This document shows positions 6,748 through 14,678 of a stretch of DNA of 64,000 bases, piece after piece (position 1 is the first letter of the stretch; each line of letters opens with the position of its first letter). The notes beneath the pieces are model-generated. The model did no database searches, was not told the DNA's origin, and was given only the letters and a program-made list of their open reading frames with translations. Made by a program: the position numbers and the translations under genes. The stretch covers positions 52,677-116,676 of the forward strand of contig JBEKTW010000010.1 of assembly GCA_049515655.1 (NCBI GenBank). The letters run 5' to 3'. The stretch is from JBEKTW01 sp049515655 (lineage in GTDB: Bacteria > Bacteroidota > Ignavibacteria > UBA10030 > SZUA-254).

Positions 6748-7170
6748 GCAAACCCACGACTTTAGTCGTGGGTGAAGGACAAAAAAGCCATAAACCCGGA
6801 ACCGCTTCAGCGGTTTCGGTTGAGATGCGATATTTTGATTATCGATTCTTGTTGTGGCCTTTTCGAACCCCCCTTGATCCCCCCTTCGAATGAAGGGGGG
6901 ATGACACGACTCATGCGTCGGTTGGGACAATCTGAAGCAAGTTGATAGCGATGAGGAACGAAACGACGAATCGGGATCCTATTCACCCGCCGAAGCGACC
7001 TGTCTGCCGACCTGCCCGCCGAAGCGGAGCGTAGGCGGGAGCGGAGCGTAGGCGGAAGCGAAGGCAGAAGCGTAGGCGGAAGTCCCGACGGTAGTCGGGA
7101 CGTAGGCGGGCAGTGACTACAGAAGAATCCCAATCGGTGAAAGCTGGTTGGGATTTGTAGTTTCTTGTCT
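6748..7170. repeat. Hairpin-rich noncoding cluster
   Basis: Successive hairpins: ACCCACGACTTTAGTCGTGGGT (6751-6772 by eye), AACCGCTTCAGCGGTTT (~6800), CCCCCCTTCGAATGAAGGGGGG (~6876), repeated GGAGCGTAGGCGG-type units (7010-7110, containing GTCCCGAC..GTCGGGAC), and AATCCCAAtcgg..GGTTGGGATT (~7125-7157). The first two resemble the imperfect end hairpins of IS200/IS605-type or REP elements, but no transposase is present. No gene found through 7494. Confidence 0.5.
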
Positions 7171-7494
7171 CACTCTTTACTCTTCACTTTGCTGCTTGAT
7201 CAAGGCCCTTTCCTGGATCTCGAACAACTTCCCACTTACCTCTACACGATGTAGAGTTCGAAGTTAAAAAGGGTCCGAAATGACTCAACCCGGCGAACGT
7301 CAGCGTCACCCAGTAGAAACAGGATCATCCTGTAACAGCAAACCCTGCTCACAAGGCCGGGTTTTATGCATAGAGAGTGGATATTTGCGCTGACTGGGTT
7401 GGTGACCCTGGATATGCTCCGATGTGTTTCAACAACGATTGAGGTATTAATTGTAGAAGACTTCACAGAAGAGGCCGCTGAGATGATGGAGCAC

Positions 7495-8304
7495 TTAATC
7501 TTCCCAGATTACACTGAGTGTGTAGTTGTAAGAGCTGGCAAACAAGCAAAACTCATAGAATGGCTTGTCTCGTTCATCGTGCTTAAGTTCGAACCACGTC
7601 GATTTCCATATGTTCTGCTTTTGTTCGTCATCATAGTACCTATTGGGAGTTGTGAACACCTCATATGCCACGGAGTCTCCAGGAGGTTTGTGGTCGCGTT
7701 GGAAGTTCAAGAAGTATCGAAAGTCGTCTGACTTCTTCCACCACTTCATTCGGTTGGCCTTGCAATACACTATGCAAATCGGATGATTACCCCGGTTAGC
7801 GAACTTGAGGATTGCAGCCGTTTTACTAACTTGGAATCTACTTGCTAAGTAGTCGATAACTTCAGGGCCAAACTTCTTTCCTTTACATTCGCTGTGAAAT
7901 ATTTCCGAGGGCATCAAAAACTCGGCAGCGAATTCATTCGCTTCAGTTTCTTCTACGGCAAATTTGGCATCGTACCATCGGTTCAACGTATCATCATCAT
8001 CATTGTAGATTTTCGTCTTGTTTCGGTGCAACTCGAAATGGCCTAGTTCATGAGCTAGAACAAATCGCTTTTTCGTCGGGATTTGGATCTTAGAGTTTAT
8101 CGTGATGACGCCAGAAGTTTCATTCATTACGATTCTGCCCTCAGCCCCATCAATTTCTTCTTCCTTTATTAATAAGTCTTTACTGTTAAGGATTACGTCT
8201 ACAGGTAATTGTAATGGATCGGTGATTCCGCATTCCTCCAATACATTGCTGGCTACTATCTCTGCCCTACTTGCCATTTGAATCGGAATCATATTCTTCG
8301 GCAA
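7495..8304 (-). CDS. ImmA/IrrE-family metallopeptidase
   Basis: 269 aa. The zinc-binding HELGH motif lies at 85-89, followed by the family EETEANEFAAEFLMP segment carrying the third ligand glutamate. N-terminus matches ImmA-type proteins (RAEIVASNVLEECG, LPVDV). Family members cleave repressors or other regulators on a stress signal, e.g. in ICE, phage and defence regulation. It is the last gene of a three-gene operon (sigma-like protein, unknown protein, peptidase) divergent from the ubiquitin-like operon, so it may control it. The start overlaps the preceding gene by ~38 bp; the ATG at 8275 is an alternative. Confidence 0.87.
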   Translation of the reverse strand: MPKNMIPIQMASRAEIVASNVLEECGITDPLQLPVDVILNSKDLLIKEEEIDGAEGRIVMNETSGVITINSKIQIPTKKRFVLAHELGHFELHRNKTKIYNDDDDTLNRWYDAKFAVEETEANEFAAEFLMPSEIFHSECKGKKFGPEVIDYLASRFQVSKTAAILKFANRGNHPICIVYCKANRMKWWKKSDDFRYFLNFQRDHKPPGDSVAYEVFTTPNRYYDDEQKQNIWKSTWFELKHDERDKPFYEFCLFASSYNYTLSVIWED

Positions 8305-8698
8305 TTTCGCCCAATAAATCCAACAACTTTGTATCTATTACTATTCCTTGTTTGTCTCTGCTGGAGAGAGAGGTCAAATTTTTGAACAAAGGTTGGAGTT
8401 CAGCAAACTTAGGCTTTGTCAGAATTCGGTCGGCTAGCTTGATATACTCCTCCTGTCTTGACTCAATTCCTTGCTTGAACTTTGCAAGAAACGCGGTAAC
8501 ACGTTCATATTTGGTTCTGTTCAGTTCGGCTTTTGCGCGAGTTTTCAACTGACGAAACAAGGCCATATTGTTCTTGAGGATCGTGTCAATATCCATATGC
8601 CACTCTTTGAAGAGTGACCTGTCCTCTGGCTGATACTTGCTATCAAGAAAAAGAGTGAATAATTCATCCAGCAACTTGTGTTTTGTCGCGTTATTCAT
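8267..8698 (-). CDS. Hypothetical protein, mostly helical
   Basis: 143 aa, not recognised. Lys/Glu/Leu-rich, predicted almost entirely alpha-helical (ILKNNMALFRQLKTRAKAEL; FLAKFKQGIESRQEEYIKLA). No signal peptide or membrane segment. It lies 4 bp after the sigma-like gene and overlaps the ImmA gene, so the three are probably co-transcribed and translationally coupled. It could be a regulatory partner such as an anti-sigma or the ImmA substrate; this is inference from context only. Confidence 0.7.
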   Translation of the reverse strand: MNNATKHKLLDELFTLFLDSKYQPEDRSLFKEWHMDIDTILKNNMALFRQLKTRAKAELNRTKYERVTAFLAKFKQGIESRQEEYIKLADRILTKPKFAELQPLFKNLTSLSSRDKQGIVIDTKLLDLLGEIAEEYDSDSNGK

Positions 8699-8702
8699 GA
8701 TA

Positions 8703-9314
8703 TCACTTCGAATTGTTCAATTCGTCTTTGCGAGAGACTAAGCGCCGAACGAGTTTTCTTTTCAACACATATACTTCGTCGATTGTAATGCCGAGTTCGG
8801 AGGCAATCGTAGAGAAGTCTGCATCCTCAAAGTACCTCAGCGCGAAATAGGCAAGGGAATCGTCATCTTTCGAGACCTCATAAGCCAACTCTCGGACCCT
8901 TTCGAAAACCTCTTCATCCTCATCTTGGATTTCAGGAAGGTCGTAGACGTCTGCAATATCTTTGTCCAGGCGTATAGGGGAGGTTTCTTTCTTCAGCTTA
9001 TACTGGGTAACCTTGTCGGAGATAATCTTGTTAGCTATTCGTATTAGTTGTTCGGCGAGTGTAAATGTTTCAAATTTCCAGTCCCAACCATTAGGATCAT
9101 ATAATCTCTTTATGGTTTCCCCGACATAGTACGCAACTGGATCCACCCCCAAGCTTGCCTCGGTGTGTGCTCCCCACTTGGTTCGATCCATGGGAGAACC
9201 AAGTCGAAGGCGAGCTTTGACATGGAGAGAGAGTTGCTCAATAGCTTCCTTCATCTGCCCATCTGAAATTTCACTGAGTTTGCGAAGGGCTAGTTCTTTT
9301 CTGTTAGCCACCAT
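8703..9314 (-). CDS. Sigma-70-like regulator (region 4-type HTH)
   Basis: 203 aa. The C-terminal ~50 residues resemble sigma-70 region 4: LAYFALRYFEDADFSTIASE, then LGITIDEVYVLKRKLVRRL, a helix-turn-helix of the ECF type. The N-terminal half lacks a clear region 2, so it may be a sigma-derived DNA-binding protein rather than a true sigma factor. First gene of the operon with the unknown helical protein and ImmA peptidase, divergent from the ubiquitin-like operon. A proteolytically relieved switch (ImmA acting on this protein) would fit but is untested. Confidence 0.65.
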   Translation of the reverse strand: MVANRKELALRKLSEISDGQMKEAIEQLSLHVKARLRLGSPMDRTKWGAHTEASLGVDPVAYYVGETIKRLYDPNGWDWKFETFTLAEQLIRIANKIISDKVTQYKLKKETSPIRLDKDIADVYDLPEIQDEDEEVFERVRELAYEVSKDDDSLAYFALRYFEDADFSTIASELGITIDEVYVLKRKLVRRLVSRKDELNNSK

Positions 9315-9534
9315 CTATTTCCTTCTGAACTATAATGACCGATAAAAATGTCTTTCTGGTCAACGACCAAAAGAGGATTCTGATCGGTTATACTACTTAC
9401 AAATAGGCACAAACACAATAATATGAAAAAACACCTAAAATGACAATTTGGGGGGGGCAAAATCTCAAAGCCATTAAAATTGATGGGATATAAAAACAAA
9501 TATCTTTCACAACCAAAAAGAAGGAGTCCTGAGA
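9315..9534. promoter_or_regulatory. Divergent intergenic region upstream of the ubiquitin-like operon
   Basis: 220 bp of AT-rich DNA separates the sigma-like gene from the Ubl gene and must hold promoters for both directions. AAGGAG (~9521) is the ribosome binding site for the Ubl ATG at 9535, and a TATAAA-like element lies at about 9489. A G8 run occurs near 9451. I could not assign -35/-10 pairs with confidence. Confidence 0.5.
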
Positions 9535-9801
9535 ATGGAAAAGAATAGCTTAATTAAAGTCCAGGTCCACTACATTGCGGCTGGCAAACCATTTCAAAAA
9601 GATGCCCAGCCGTCGGAAACAGTGGGTGAGCTCAAAACGCAAGCCCTCGTCGCATTTGGGCTGTCTGAGGGTGGCGGCAAAACCTTCAAACTATTTCATC
9701 AAAAACAGGAGTTGCTGAACATGAGTCAAACTCTCGGTGAAATTGCAGACGGCAAGAAGGAACTGAAGCTCGATCTCGAAGAAGTCCTTATTCAGGGTTG
9801 A
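9535..9801 (+). CDS. Ubiquitin-like protein (BilA-type modifier)
   Basis: 88 aa, a single beta-grasp domain: strand IKVQVHYIAAGKPF, helix TVGELKTQALVAFG, strand KTFKLFHQKQEL, and the end KELKLDLEEVLIQG with a C-terminal glycine. The terminal Gly would be the conjugated residue, already exposed without processing. The family is the modifier of bacterial ubiquitin-like systems (Bil/BUB, type II CBASS-like) that tag phage or cell proteins. Many BilA proteins have two Ubl domains; this one has one. Strong Shine-Dalgarno; its stop overlaps the E2 start (TGATGATG). Confidence 0.8.
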   Translation: MEKNSLIKVQVHYIAAGKPFQKDAQPSETVGELKTQALVAFGLSEGGGKTFKLFHQKQELLNMSQTLGEIADGKKELKLDLEEVLIQG

Positions 9802-10244
9802 TGATGGATGAGTTGTCAATACTCAACTTTGAACAAGACTTCAACGAAGCGTTGGCTTTTGCCGAGGACAAGAGATGGAAGGTCGAGAAAATTGGCCCCC
9901 TAGAAGTGATAGTTACCGTTTTCTCTCAAAAGGTTCCTGGAGAGATATTCTTCGCTCGCTTCTTCTGGGAAATATATCCAGGCGAACCTCCGTCTTTGAA
10001 ATTCCGCGATGCTTCGAGCGGGTCATATGATATCCCAACTGCTTGGCCTGAATTGCGTGGTTTTCGTCCAGCTAGTTTGGATGCTTGTGTAAATTGGTGT
10101 ATCGAGGGGTTCAAGCTACATCCTGAGTGGAAAAATGATCCAGATAAGAAATGGAATCCATCGGGCAATGCATTACTCCGAGTCATTAACAATTTGCAAA
10201 ATGAATTGGATAGCTATTTCATAAGGCGGTACATACAGACATGA
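9798..10244 (+). CDS. E2-like ubiquitin-conjugating enzyme (BilB-type)
   Basis: 148 aa with E2 features: a beta-strand region leading to FWEIYPGEPPSLKFRD (E2 YP..PP..xF motif, 57-71), then DACVNWCIEGFKLHPEW, where Cys97 or Cys101 is at the place of the E2 catalytic cysteine, and the C-terminal helix ALLRVINNLQNEL. It would accept the Ubl from the E1 and pass it to a lysine of the target. Alternative starts at the second or third Met of MMMDEL are possible. It overlaps both neighbours by 4 bp, marking tight coupling. Confidence 0.8.
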   Translation: MMMDELSILNFEQDFNEALAFAEDKRWKVEKIGPLEVIVTVFSQKVPGEIFFARFFWEIYPGEPPSLKFRDASSGSYDIPTAWPELRGFRPASLDACVNWCIEGFKLHPEWKNDPDKKWNPSGNALLRVINNLQNELDSYFIRRYIQT

Positions 10245-10765
10245 CGTATTACCCAAGAGTCAAGAAGTGGGTCATTCCCGAGTCCGCTATGTGGGTTGCA
10301 ATGCGGGAATTGGCGCATGACGGGATTAAAAGAATCGAAGGGATCTGTCTTTGGCTAGGAAATCGTGGTGAGGACGGGCTTGCAGCGATAACACATTCGG
10401 TCCTCTTGCGCGGTTCTTACATTGAAAAGAGTGCTTTGAACATCACCATCAACCCAAAACTAATGCGAGAAGTTCACGAGAAGGCACAGGAAAACAAAGT
10501 GTCACTTATAGGACAAATACATTCTCACGCAGAAAACGTTGGCACCAACCTTTCCTCGGTAGATCGAAGATACGGTATCTCGGTTCCTGGTTATTTGTCG
10601 GTCGTTGCGCCAAATTACGGTTTAACCGAAGGAACAGCCATCAACGATTGTGGCGTATACACATATGTGCCAGAGAAGGGATATATTAGGCTTTCCTGGC
10701 GCGAGGTCAGCAAACGGATTATCATTGATCACCAAATGCAACATTCAACTCTGATTATCGGATGA
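10241..10765 (+). CDS. JAB/MPN-domain metallopeptidase (BilC-type deconjugase)
   Basis: 174 aa with a JAMM motif: Glu33 (RIEGICLW), His94-x-His96 (GQIHSHAENVG), Ser105 and Asp108 (LSSVD). The spacing between HSH and S..D is one residue longer than the commonest form but the metal ligands are all present. JAB peptidases in bacterial ubiquitin-like operons remove the modifier or trim its C-terminus. Overlaps the E2 gene by 4 bp and the E1 gene by 4 bp (ATGATTGA). Confidence 0.85.
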   Translation: MTYYPRVKKWVIPESAMWVAMRELAHDGIKRIEGICLWLGNRGEDGLAAITHSVLLRGSYIEKSALNITINPKLMREVHEKAQENKVSLIGQIHSHAENVGTNLSSVDRRYGISVPGYLSVVAPNYGLTEGTAINDCGVYTYVPEKGYIRLSWREVSKRIIIDHQMQHSTLIIG

Positions 10766-12258
10766 TTGACGAAGCTGTATCTCTTAGTAGGCCTCGTGCC
10801 ACAGCCCAATTTCTGCGCGATGAAGCGGCCGACTCACGCACATTTCTTGATAAAAGGGTACTACTTACAGGTGAGAAAACCGTCCTAGCCACGCAAAATG
10901 GGAAAGATTGCTTCTTAGATAGTTTACTGCTTCTGGTTCGCATCACACCAAACCTAACTGTAGTTCTGCCTGAAGATCCTTTTTTGGCCGCTACGGCAAG
11001 AGGGATAATTGAGCAATTGGAACATCCTAACAAGGTAGTATTTGTATCCGACACCGACTTTACAGAATATCAGGCCATTCTTTCCATTGGTTGCAATAGC
11101 GAAGCCAATCTACCTTTGACTACCATTAACTCGAATGGATGGCTCGTTCGAGTTTGCTCCCGCGGCTTTTCCATTTCCTCGGAATGTTCCGAAGCAAATC
11201 CAGTCGGTGCCTTGGCCGCTTCCTCTTTGGGAGTGAGTGAGGTGTTCAAGCGTCTCATTGCCCTAAAGCCTGAACGAGGTGAACTTGTCACCAAGTTGGA
11301 ATTCTCATTTTATTCGTACGCAACTTCCGACAGCCCCGGCCCGAGAATCCCCGCATCGCTTCCAATAGACCTTTTCCTGGTGGGTGTTGGGGCGATTGGG
11401 AATGGGATAGTTCACTTACTACGATCAATTAATGTTTCGGGCTCTCTCCTTGTGATTGATAAACAGGAATACATGGAGGAGAACTTAGGCACGTGCCTCT
11501 TAATGGGATCTCGAGATGTGGGCAAATCAAAGGCTCTGTTTGCACAGGAATTGCTTGCTAATAAGCTCAATGTCACACCTTTTAATGAATCGGTCACCGG
11601 TTTTGTTCCGAAGTTAGGGGTGGACTTCCCCTATCCATGGTTGGTGCTAAACGCAGTCGATAATATTGAAGCAAGGCGACAGGTTCAACTCTTGTGGCCA
11701 GATATGATCATAGACGGAGCCATCGGAGAGCTAGCATGTGAGGTGACCCTGCATCCTTGGGGAGAAAACCTTTCGTGTCTCCTCTGTGATTTCGAGGAGC
11801 CAGGTGTGGGGGCAGAGGAAATCCAAAGCAAATTGACCGGCCTCAGGAAATCGAGACTTGGTGACCAAGAATCGTTGGTGTCGGATGAGGATATTTCTTG
11901 TGCTCCCACCGAGAAGAAAGATTGGTTGGGTTCGCAACTTGGTCGCCCAATTTGCTCCGTTATCTCCAATGCCACCACTGACCGAATTTCGCAGGAAAAA
12001 CAAAACGAGGGCTTTCGCCCGTCTGTTCCATTTGTAGCCTGCCTAAGTGCATGCATGGTTATAGGAGAGCTATTACGATATCTATCGAGAGAACCACAAG
12101 TCCTGGAGAGCGGTTTCCAATTTGACGTGCTGAGCGGACCGTTAGGTGGTCGTTGTAAAGCGCACGGAAGAAAACACTCCTGTATTTGCGTTCAACGGGC
12201 TGACAACATTGCCTTGCTTCGAAAGAAGAGAGGATTAGGTCGGAGTCAGTACGTTTAA
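10762..12258 (+). CDS. E1/ThiF-family ubiquitin-like activating enzyme (BilD-type)
   Basis: 498 aa. An N-terminal ~200-residue domain precedes a Rossmann-type adenylation domain: IDLFLVGVGAIGNG (nucleotide loop 207-214), Asp233 in LLVIDKQ, and LVLNAVDNIEARR around Asp300. Zinc-type cysteines CLLC (339-342) pair with a C-terminal CKAHGRKHSCIC cluster. Cys398 (GRPICSV) is a candidate thioester cysteine, by position only. It should adenylate the Ubl C-terminal glycine and pass it to the E2. Last gene of the four-gene overlap-coupled operon. Confidence 0.87.
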   Translation: MIDEAVSLSRPRATAQFLRDEAADSRTFLDKRVLLTGEKTVLATQNGKDCFLDSLLLLVRITPNLTVVLPEDPFLAATARGIIEQLEHPNKVVFVSDTDFTEYQAILSIGCNSEANLPLTTINSNGWLVRVCSRGFSISSECSEANPVGALAASSLGVSEVFKRLIALKPERGELVTKLEFSFYSYATSDSPGPRIPASLPIDLFLVGVGAIGNGIVHLLRSINVSGSLLVIDKQEYMEENLGTCLLMGSRDVGKSKALFAQELLANKLNVTPFNESVTGFVPKLGVDFPYPWLVLNAVDNIEARRQVQLLWPDMIIDGAIGELACEVTLHPWGENLSCLLCDFEEPGVGAEEIQSKLTGLRKSRLGDQESLVSDEDISCAPTEKKDWLGSQLGRPICSVISNATTDRISQEKQNEGFRPSVPFVACLSACMVIGELLRYLSREPQVLESGFQFDVLSGPLGGRCKAHGRKHSCICVQRADNIALLRKKRGLGRSQYV

Positions 12259-12260
12259 AA

Positions 12261-12503
12261 GTGAGGAATACAATGAGCAAAGAATGGATCCGCTTTAAGG
12301 TGGGCAAACCGAGCACAACGGCCAATTGGGTCGAACCAGATTGTGTACCCTTTGACCTGATCTATCATTATACCCATTTGGAAACTGCATTGGCAGCTAT
12401 TAGGGAGGAGAATCCCGCACCTAGAAAATATGCCACGCTTTCCATCTCTTATCCTCTCATGATTTCGGATTTAACGTCAACGCTCATTCCCACTCCTCCA
12501 TAA
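12261..12503 (+). pseudogene. Truncated fifth gene of the ubiquitin-like operon
   Basis: Starts 2 bp after the E1 stop (GTG at 12261, or ATG at 12273, which gives MSKEWIRFKVGKP). The first ~55 residues look like a folded domain (FDLIYHYTHLETALAAIREE), but the tail (LTSTLIPTPP) does not, and the frame ends after 80 codons where the converging RES gene begins. I read it as a gene cut by rearrangement; it may have encoded an accessory part of the operon. Family not recognised with certainty. Confidence 0.5.
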
Positions 12504-12530
12504 ACGCCTTACCAATGCCGTCATGAACTC

Positions 12531-13817
12531 CTAGTAATATAACAGATCCTCTTCGTCAATCACACGGCGACTATACTGAGCCCTTGAAACCTCCGCGACC
12601 CTCGCACTATCCGTTACATACCGTAGTAATGGCCTATAACCATCTGTGTCTTCATCGTATTCAGACAGGTCTTCTGAAGATTTTTCCTGATCTGTCTTTC
12701 TTTTTGAACTGGGAACCCGGACGTTGAACAGCGCGATATTCCGGTTTCGCTTTCCGAGTTGTGTCGAGGAGTACACAATGCCGTCGTACTTCAAAACGTT
12801 GGCAATATATTCTGCCACTGCCTGTGTTGGAATGTATTCGAAGAGTTCATCTTCTGGCTGAACCGGGCTAGTGATTTGACGGTGAAAGGCGTGAAGGAAT
12901 TTCCAACGTGTCCAGATTGGATGTACATCCTCTTCGAAAATGCTCGGGTAATCAATTCTCTTTTCAAATACAGAGAGGTCTAAGAGCTTCAACTTCTCCT
13001 GGACAGTGAATGCACCGTACACGACAAGTGAACCCACAGGTGGCCGTAGCTCAGCCACACAGGTGTCGATATTGAACGCCCCATAGAAAACCGAGATACC
13101 TGCCGGGTTCATCCTCCCCGGCAATGCCGTCTTTACTGGCGGAGGTCCAAGTTCACTTGTTGGATTTGTAAGGATCTTCTTTGCTGCTTTTCCGTTGGCT
13201 GCACGACGTGCACGGTAGACTGTGATTGTTTTTCCCTTCGGATCAAGAGTCACTACGGGAATCGGAGCACCACCAAACGAAAATTTGTCGATGTCTTTGA
13301 AAATGTCATCCAGGAATTTGCGACTGCTTGGATCGAAGAATCTTCGTGTATGTTTTATCCGCTGACAGAACTTTGCCCACACGCGAAAATGTCTATGGCC
13401 ATAGAGACTGGCTTCAACATAGTTCGTGGATGAGTCATAATATTCGGGGGCGCCGTTTTTAATGAGTGAGTAACGCGTGGCGGACGAGAGATAGGCAATC
13501 ATGGCTTCGACTATCACCGGTTCTGCATCTATTAATCCAGCAATGATTTCTTCGGGAGGGCTTCCCTCTTGCTCCCATCCTGCTTCGTCGCTTTCTACAT
13601 CGAAGGTAGGTATCTCGTCCCCTGGTTCATAGAAGTTGACAAAGGCGACTCCCACTATCTCAGCTAGTTTCTTAAGCTGCAAGCTCTTTGCATGGCGACC
13701 ACAGAAGCTACAGATTTGAGTTTCCCCAGATGTCCTTATTCGTTTTGACAGAGCCAAGTCGCCAATGCAGTGATGGCATATTAGTGAATTGTTATTTAGG
13801 GTATGCTTACTCGCCAC
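12531..13817 (-). CDS. RES-domain protein with N-terminal zinc/HEPN-RES region (NAD+ phosphorylase-type toxin)
   Basis: 428 aa. Two CxxC pairs (CHHC, CSFC) form an N-terminal zinc ribbon, followed by a helical region like the HEPN/RES N-terminal domain. The RES domain spans ~200-370, with YRARRA (Arg), TCVAELRP (Glu) and GIVYSSTQLGKRN (Ser), the residues that bind and cleave NAD+ in RES toxins. RES toxins deplete NAD+. There is no Xre partner antitoxin; the gene is the last of a leftward operon after the type I restriction genes and a GIY-YIG protein, which suggests an abortive effector linked to restriction (inference). Confidence 0.82.
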   Translation of the reverse strand: MASKHTLNNNSLICHHCIGDLALSKRIRTSGETQICSFCGRHAKSLQLKKLAEIVGVAFVNFYEPGDEIPTFDVESDEAGWEQEGSPPEEIIAGLIDAEPVIVEAMIAYLSSATRYSLIKNGAPEYYDSSTNYVEASLYGHRHFRVWAKFCQRIKHTRRFFDPSSRKFLDDIFKDIDKFSFGGAPIPVVTLDPKGKTITVYRARRAANGKAAKKILTNPTSELGPPPVKTALPGRMNPAGISVFYGAFNIDTCVAELRPPVGSLVVYGAFTVQEKLKLLDLSVFEKRIDYPSIFEEDVHPIWTRWKFLHAFHRQITSPVQPEDELFEYIPTQAVAEYIANVLKYDGIVYSSTQLGKRNRNIALFNVRVPSSKRKTDQEKSSEDLSEYDEDTDGYRPLLRYVTDSARVAEVSRAQYSRRVIDEEDLLYY

Positions 13818-13876
13818 TAATCATCCACTCCCGGTAGATACTCTATCCATTTAATGGTTGAACAACGTTCATCGTC

Positions 13877-14587
13877 TTACTTCTTCCTCAACTCATCAAT
13901 CTTCACCCACTGTCCCTGCGCATTTTCATACTTCCAGAAATGCCAGCCGTCAATCGGTTTTCCGATGATTGCCGACCCTGCACTTGACGGCGAGTTAAAG
14001 ATCTTCCCTTCAAATATGATTCTTCCAGTTGCATCGAGGGTTGCATCGAAGTCTTGTTTCTTGTACACAACTCTGAGTCGCGAGCCTTCGGACAGCAACC
14101 CTTGTAGTGATGGAGTTCTTTTCCCCTTCCCTGCCTTCAACGTACTTCTCCTTCGGGAAGTTCTTCTCTGTACCTTTTTACCTCGCCTTTGCCCCGAAAG
14201 GATATTCTCGATCTGTCGGTCACTACGTGCATGCATTGCTTGTTTCAATTCCTTCTGAAGATTTGTCGATGCCCCGAATTTCCCACGGGTGAGGTTCCCT
14301 TTCGGTTCAGCGATTCTGATAACAAGCGATTCCAATTCTTTGAGATGCTGGACACTTTGAATAAGATACAAACTGAACGTATCCCACTTCTTCGAATGTC
14401 TGTCCCTCAGATGCTGCTTAACACGCAAACGGAGATTTGTCGCTAAACCAACATAATAGAGATGGTTTTTCTTGTAAAGCGCATAGACGCCGTGTTGATC
14501 CCCAATGAGCTTGGTTATTTCACGATGGTAGTCATCAAAAACCTTGCTGGAGATGCGTTCGAGATATCCGGAAATGAGAGTTTGCAT
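13877..14587 (-). CDS. GIY-YIG nuclease fused to a C-terminal RAMA/DUF4357-like domain
   Basis: 236 aa. Residues ~30-110 are a GIY-YIG domain: GVYALYKKNHLYYVGLATNLRLRVKQHL, with the catalytic-type R (LRLRVKQH) and E (LKELESLVIRI). A basic linker (RRTSRRRSTLKAGKGKR) leads to a ~60-residue C-terminal domain with FEGKIFNSPSSAGSAIIG and GWHFWKYENAQGQWVKI, typical of RAMA/DUF4357 modules that follow restriction-associated methylases and nucleases. It lies 91 bp downstream of hsdR and 59 bp upstream of the RES gene in the same direction. Confidence 0.82.
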   Translation of the reverse strand: MQTLISGYLERISSKVFDDYHREITKLIGDQHGVYALYKKNHLYYVGLATNLRLRVKQHLRDRHSKKWDTFSLYLIQSVQHLKELESLVIRIAEPKGNLTRGKFGASTNLQKELKQAMHARSDRQIENILSGQRRGKKVQRRTSRRRSTLKAGKGKRTPSLQGLLSEGSRLRVVYKKQDFDATLDATGRIIFEGKIFNSPSSAGSAIIGKPIDGWHFWKYENAQGQWVKIDELRKK

Positions 14588-14678
14588 TGTTCAATCTCTC
14601 ACTTGCTTTGCACTTTTTTTAGAGTTATGTGCCATAGCCGAGCTTCTATTGCCTGATTGGCCATTACATTGCCTACTA

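Noticed and set aside
6748..6830. A complete IS200/IS605 element
   Set aside because: Only end-like hairpins are present; no Y1 transposase or TnpB reading frame is found nearby.
8703..9314. A complete ECF sigma factor
   Set aside because: Only a region-4-like HTH is visible; the -10-binding region 2 motif is not found, so I call it sigma-like only.
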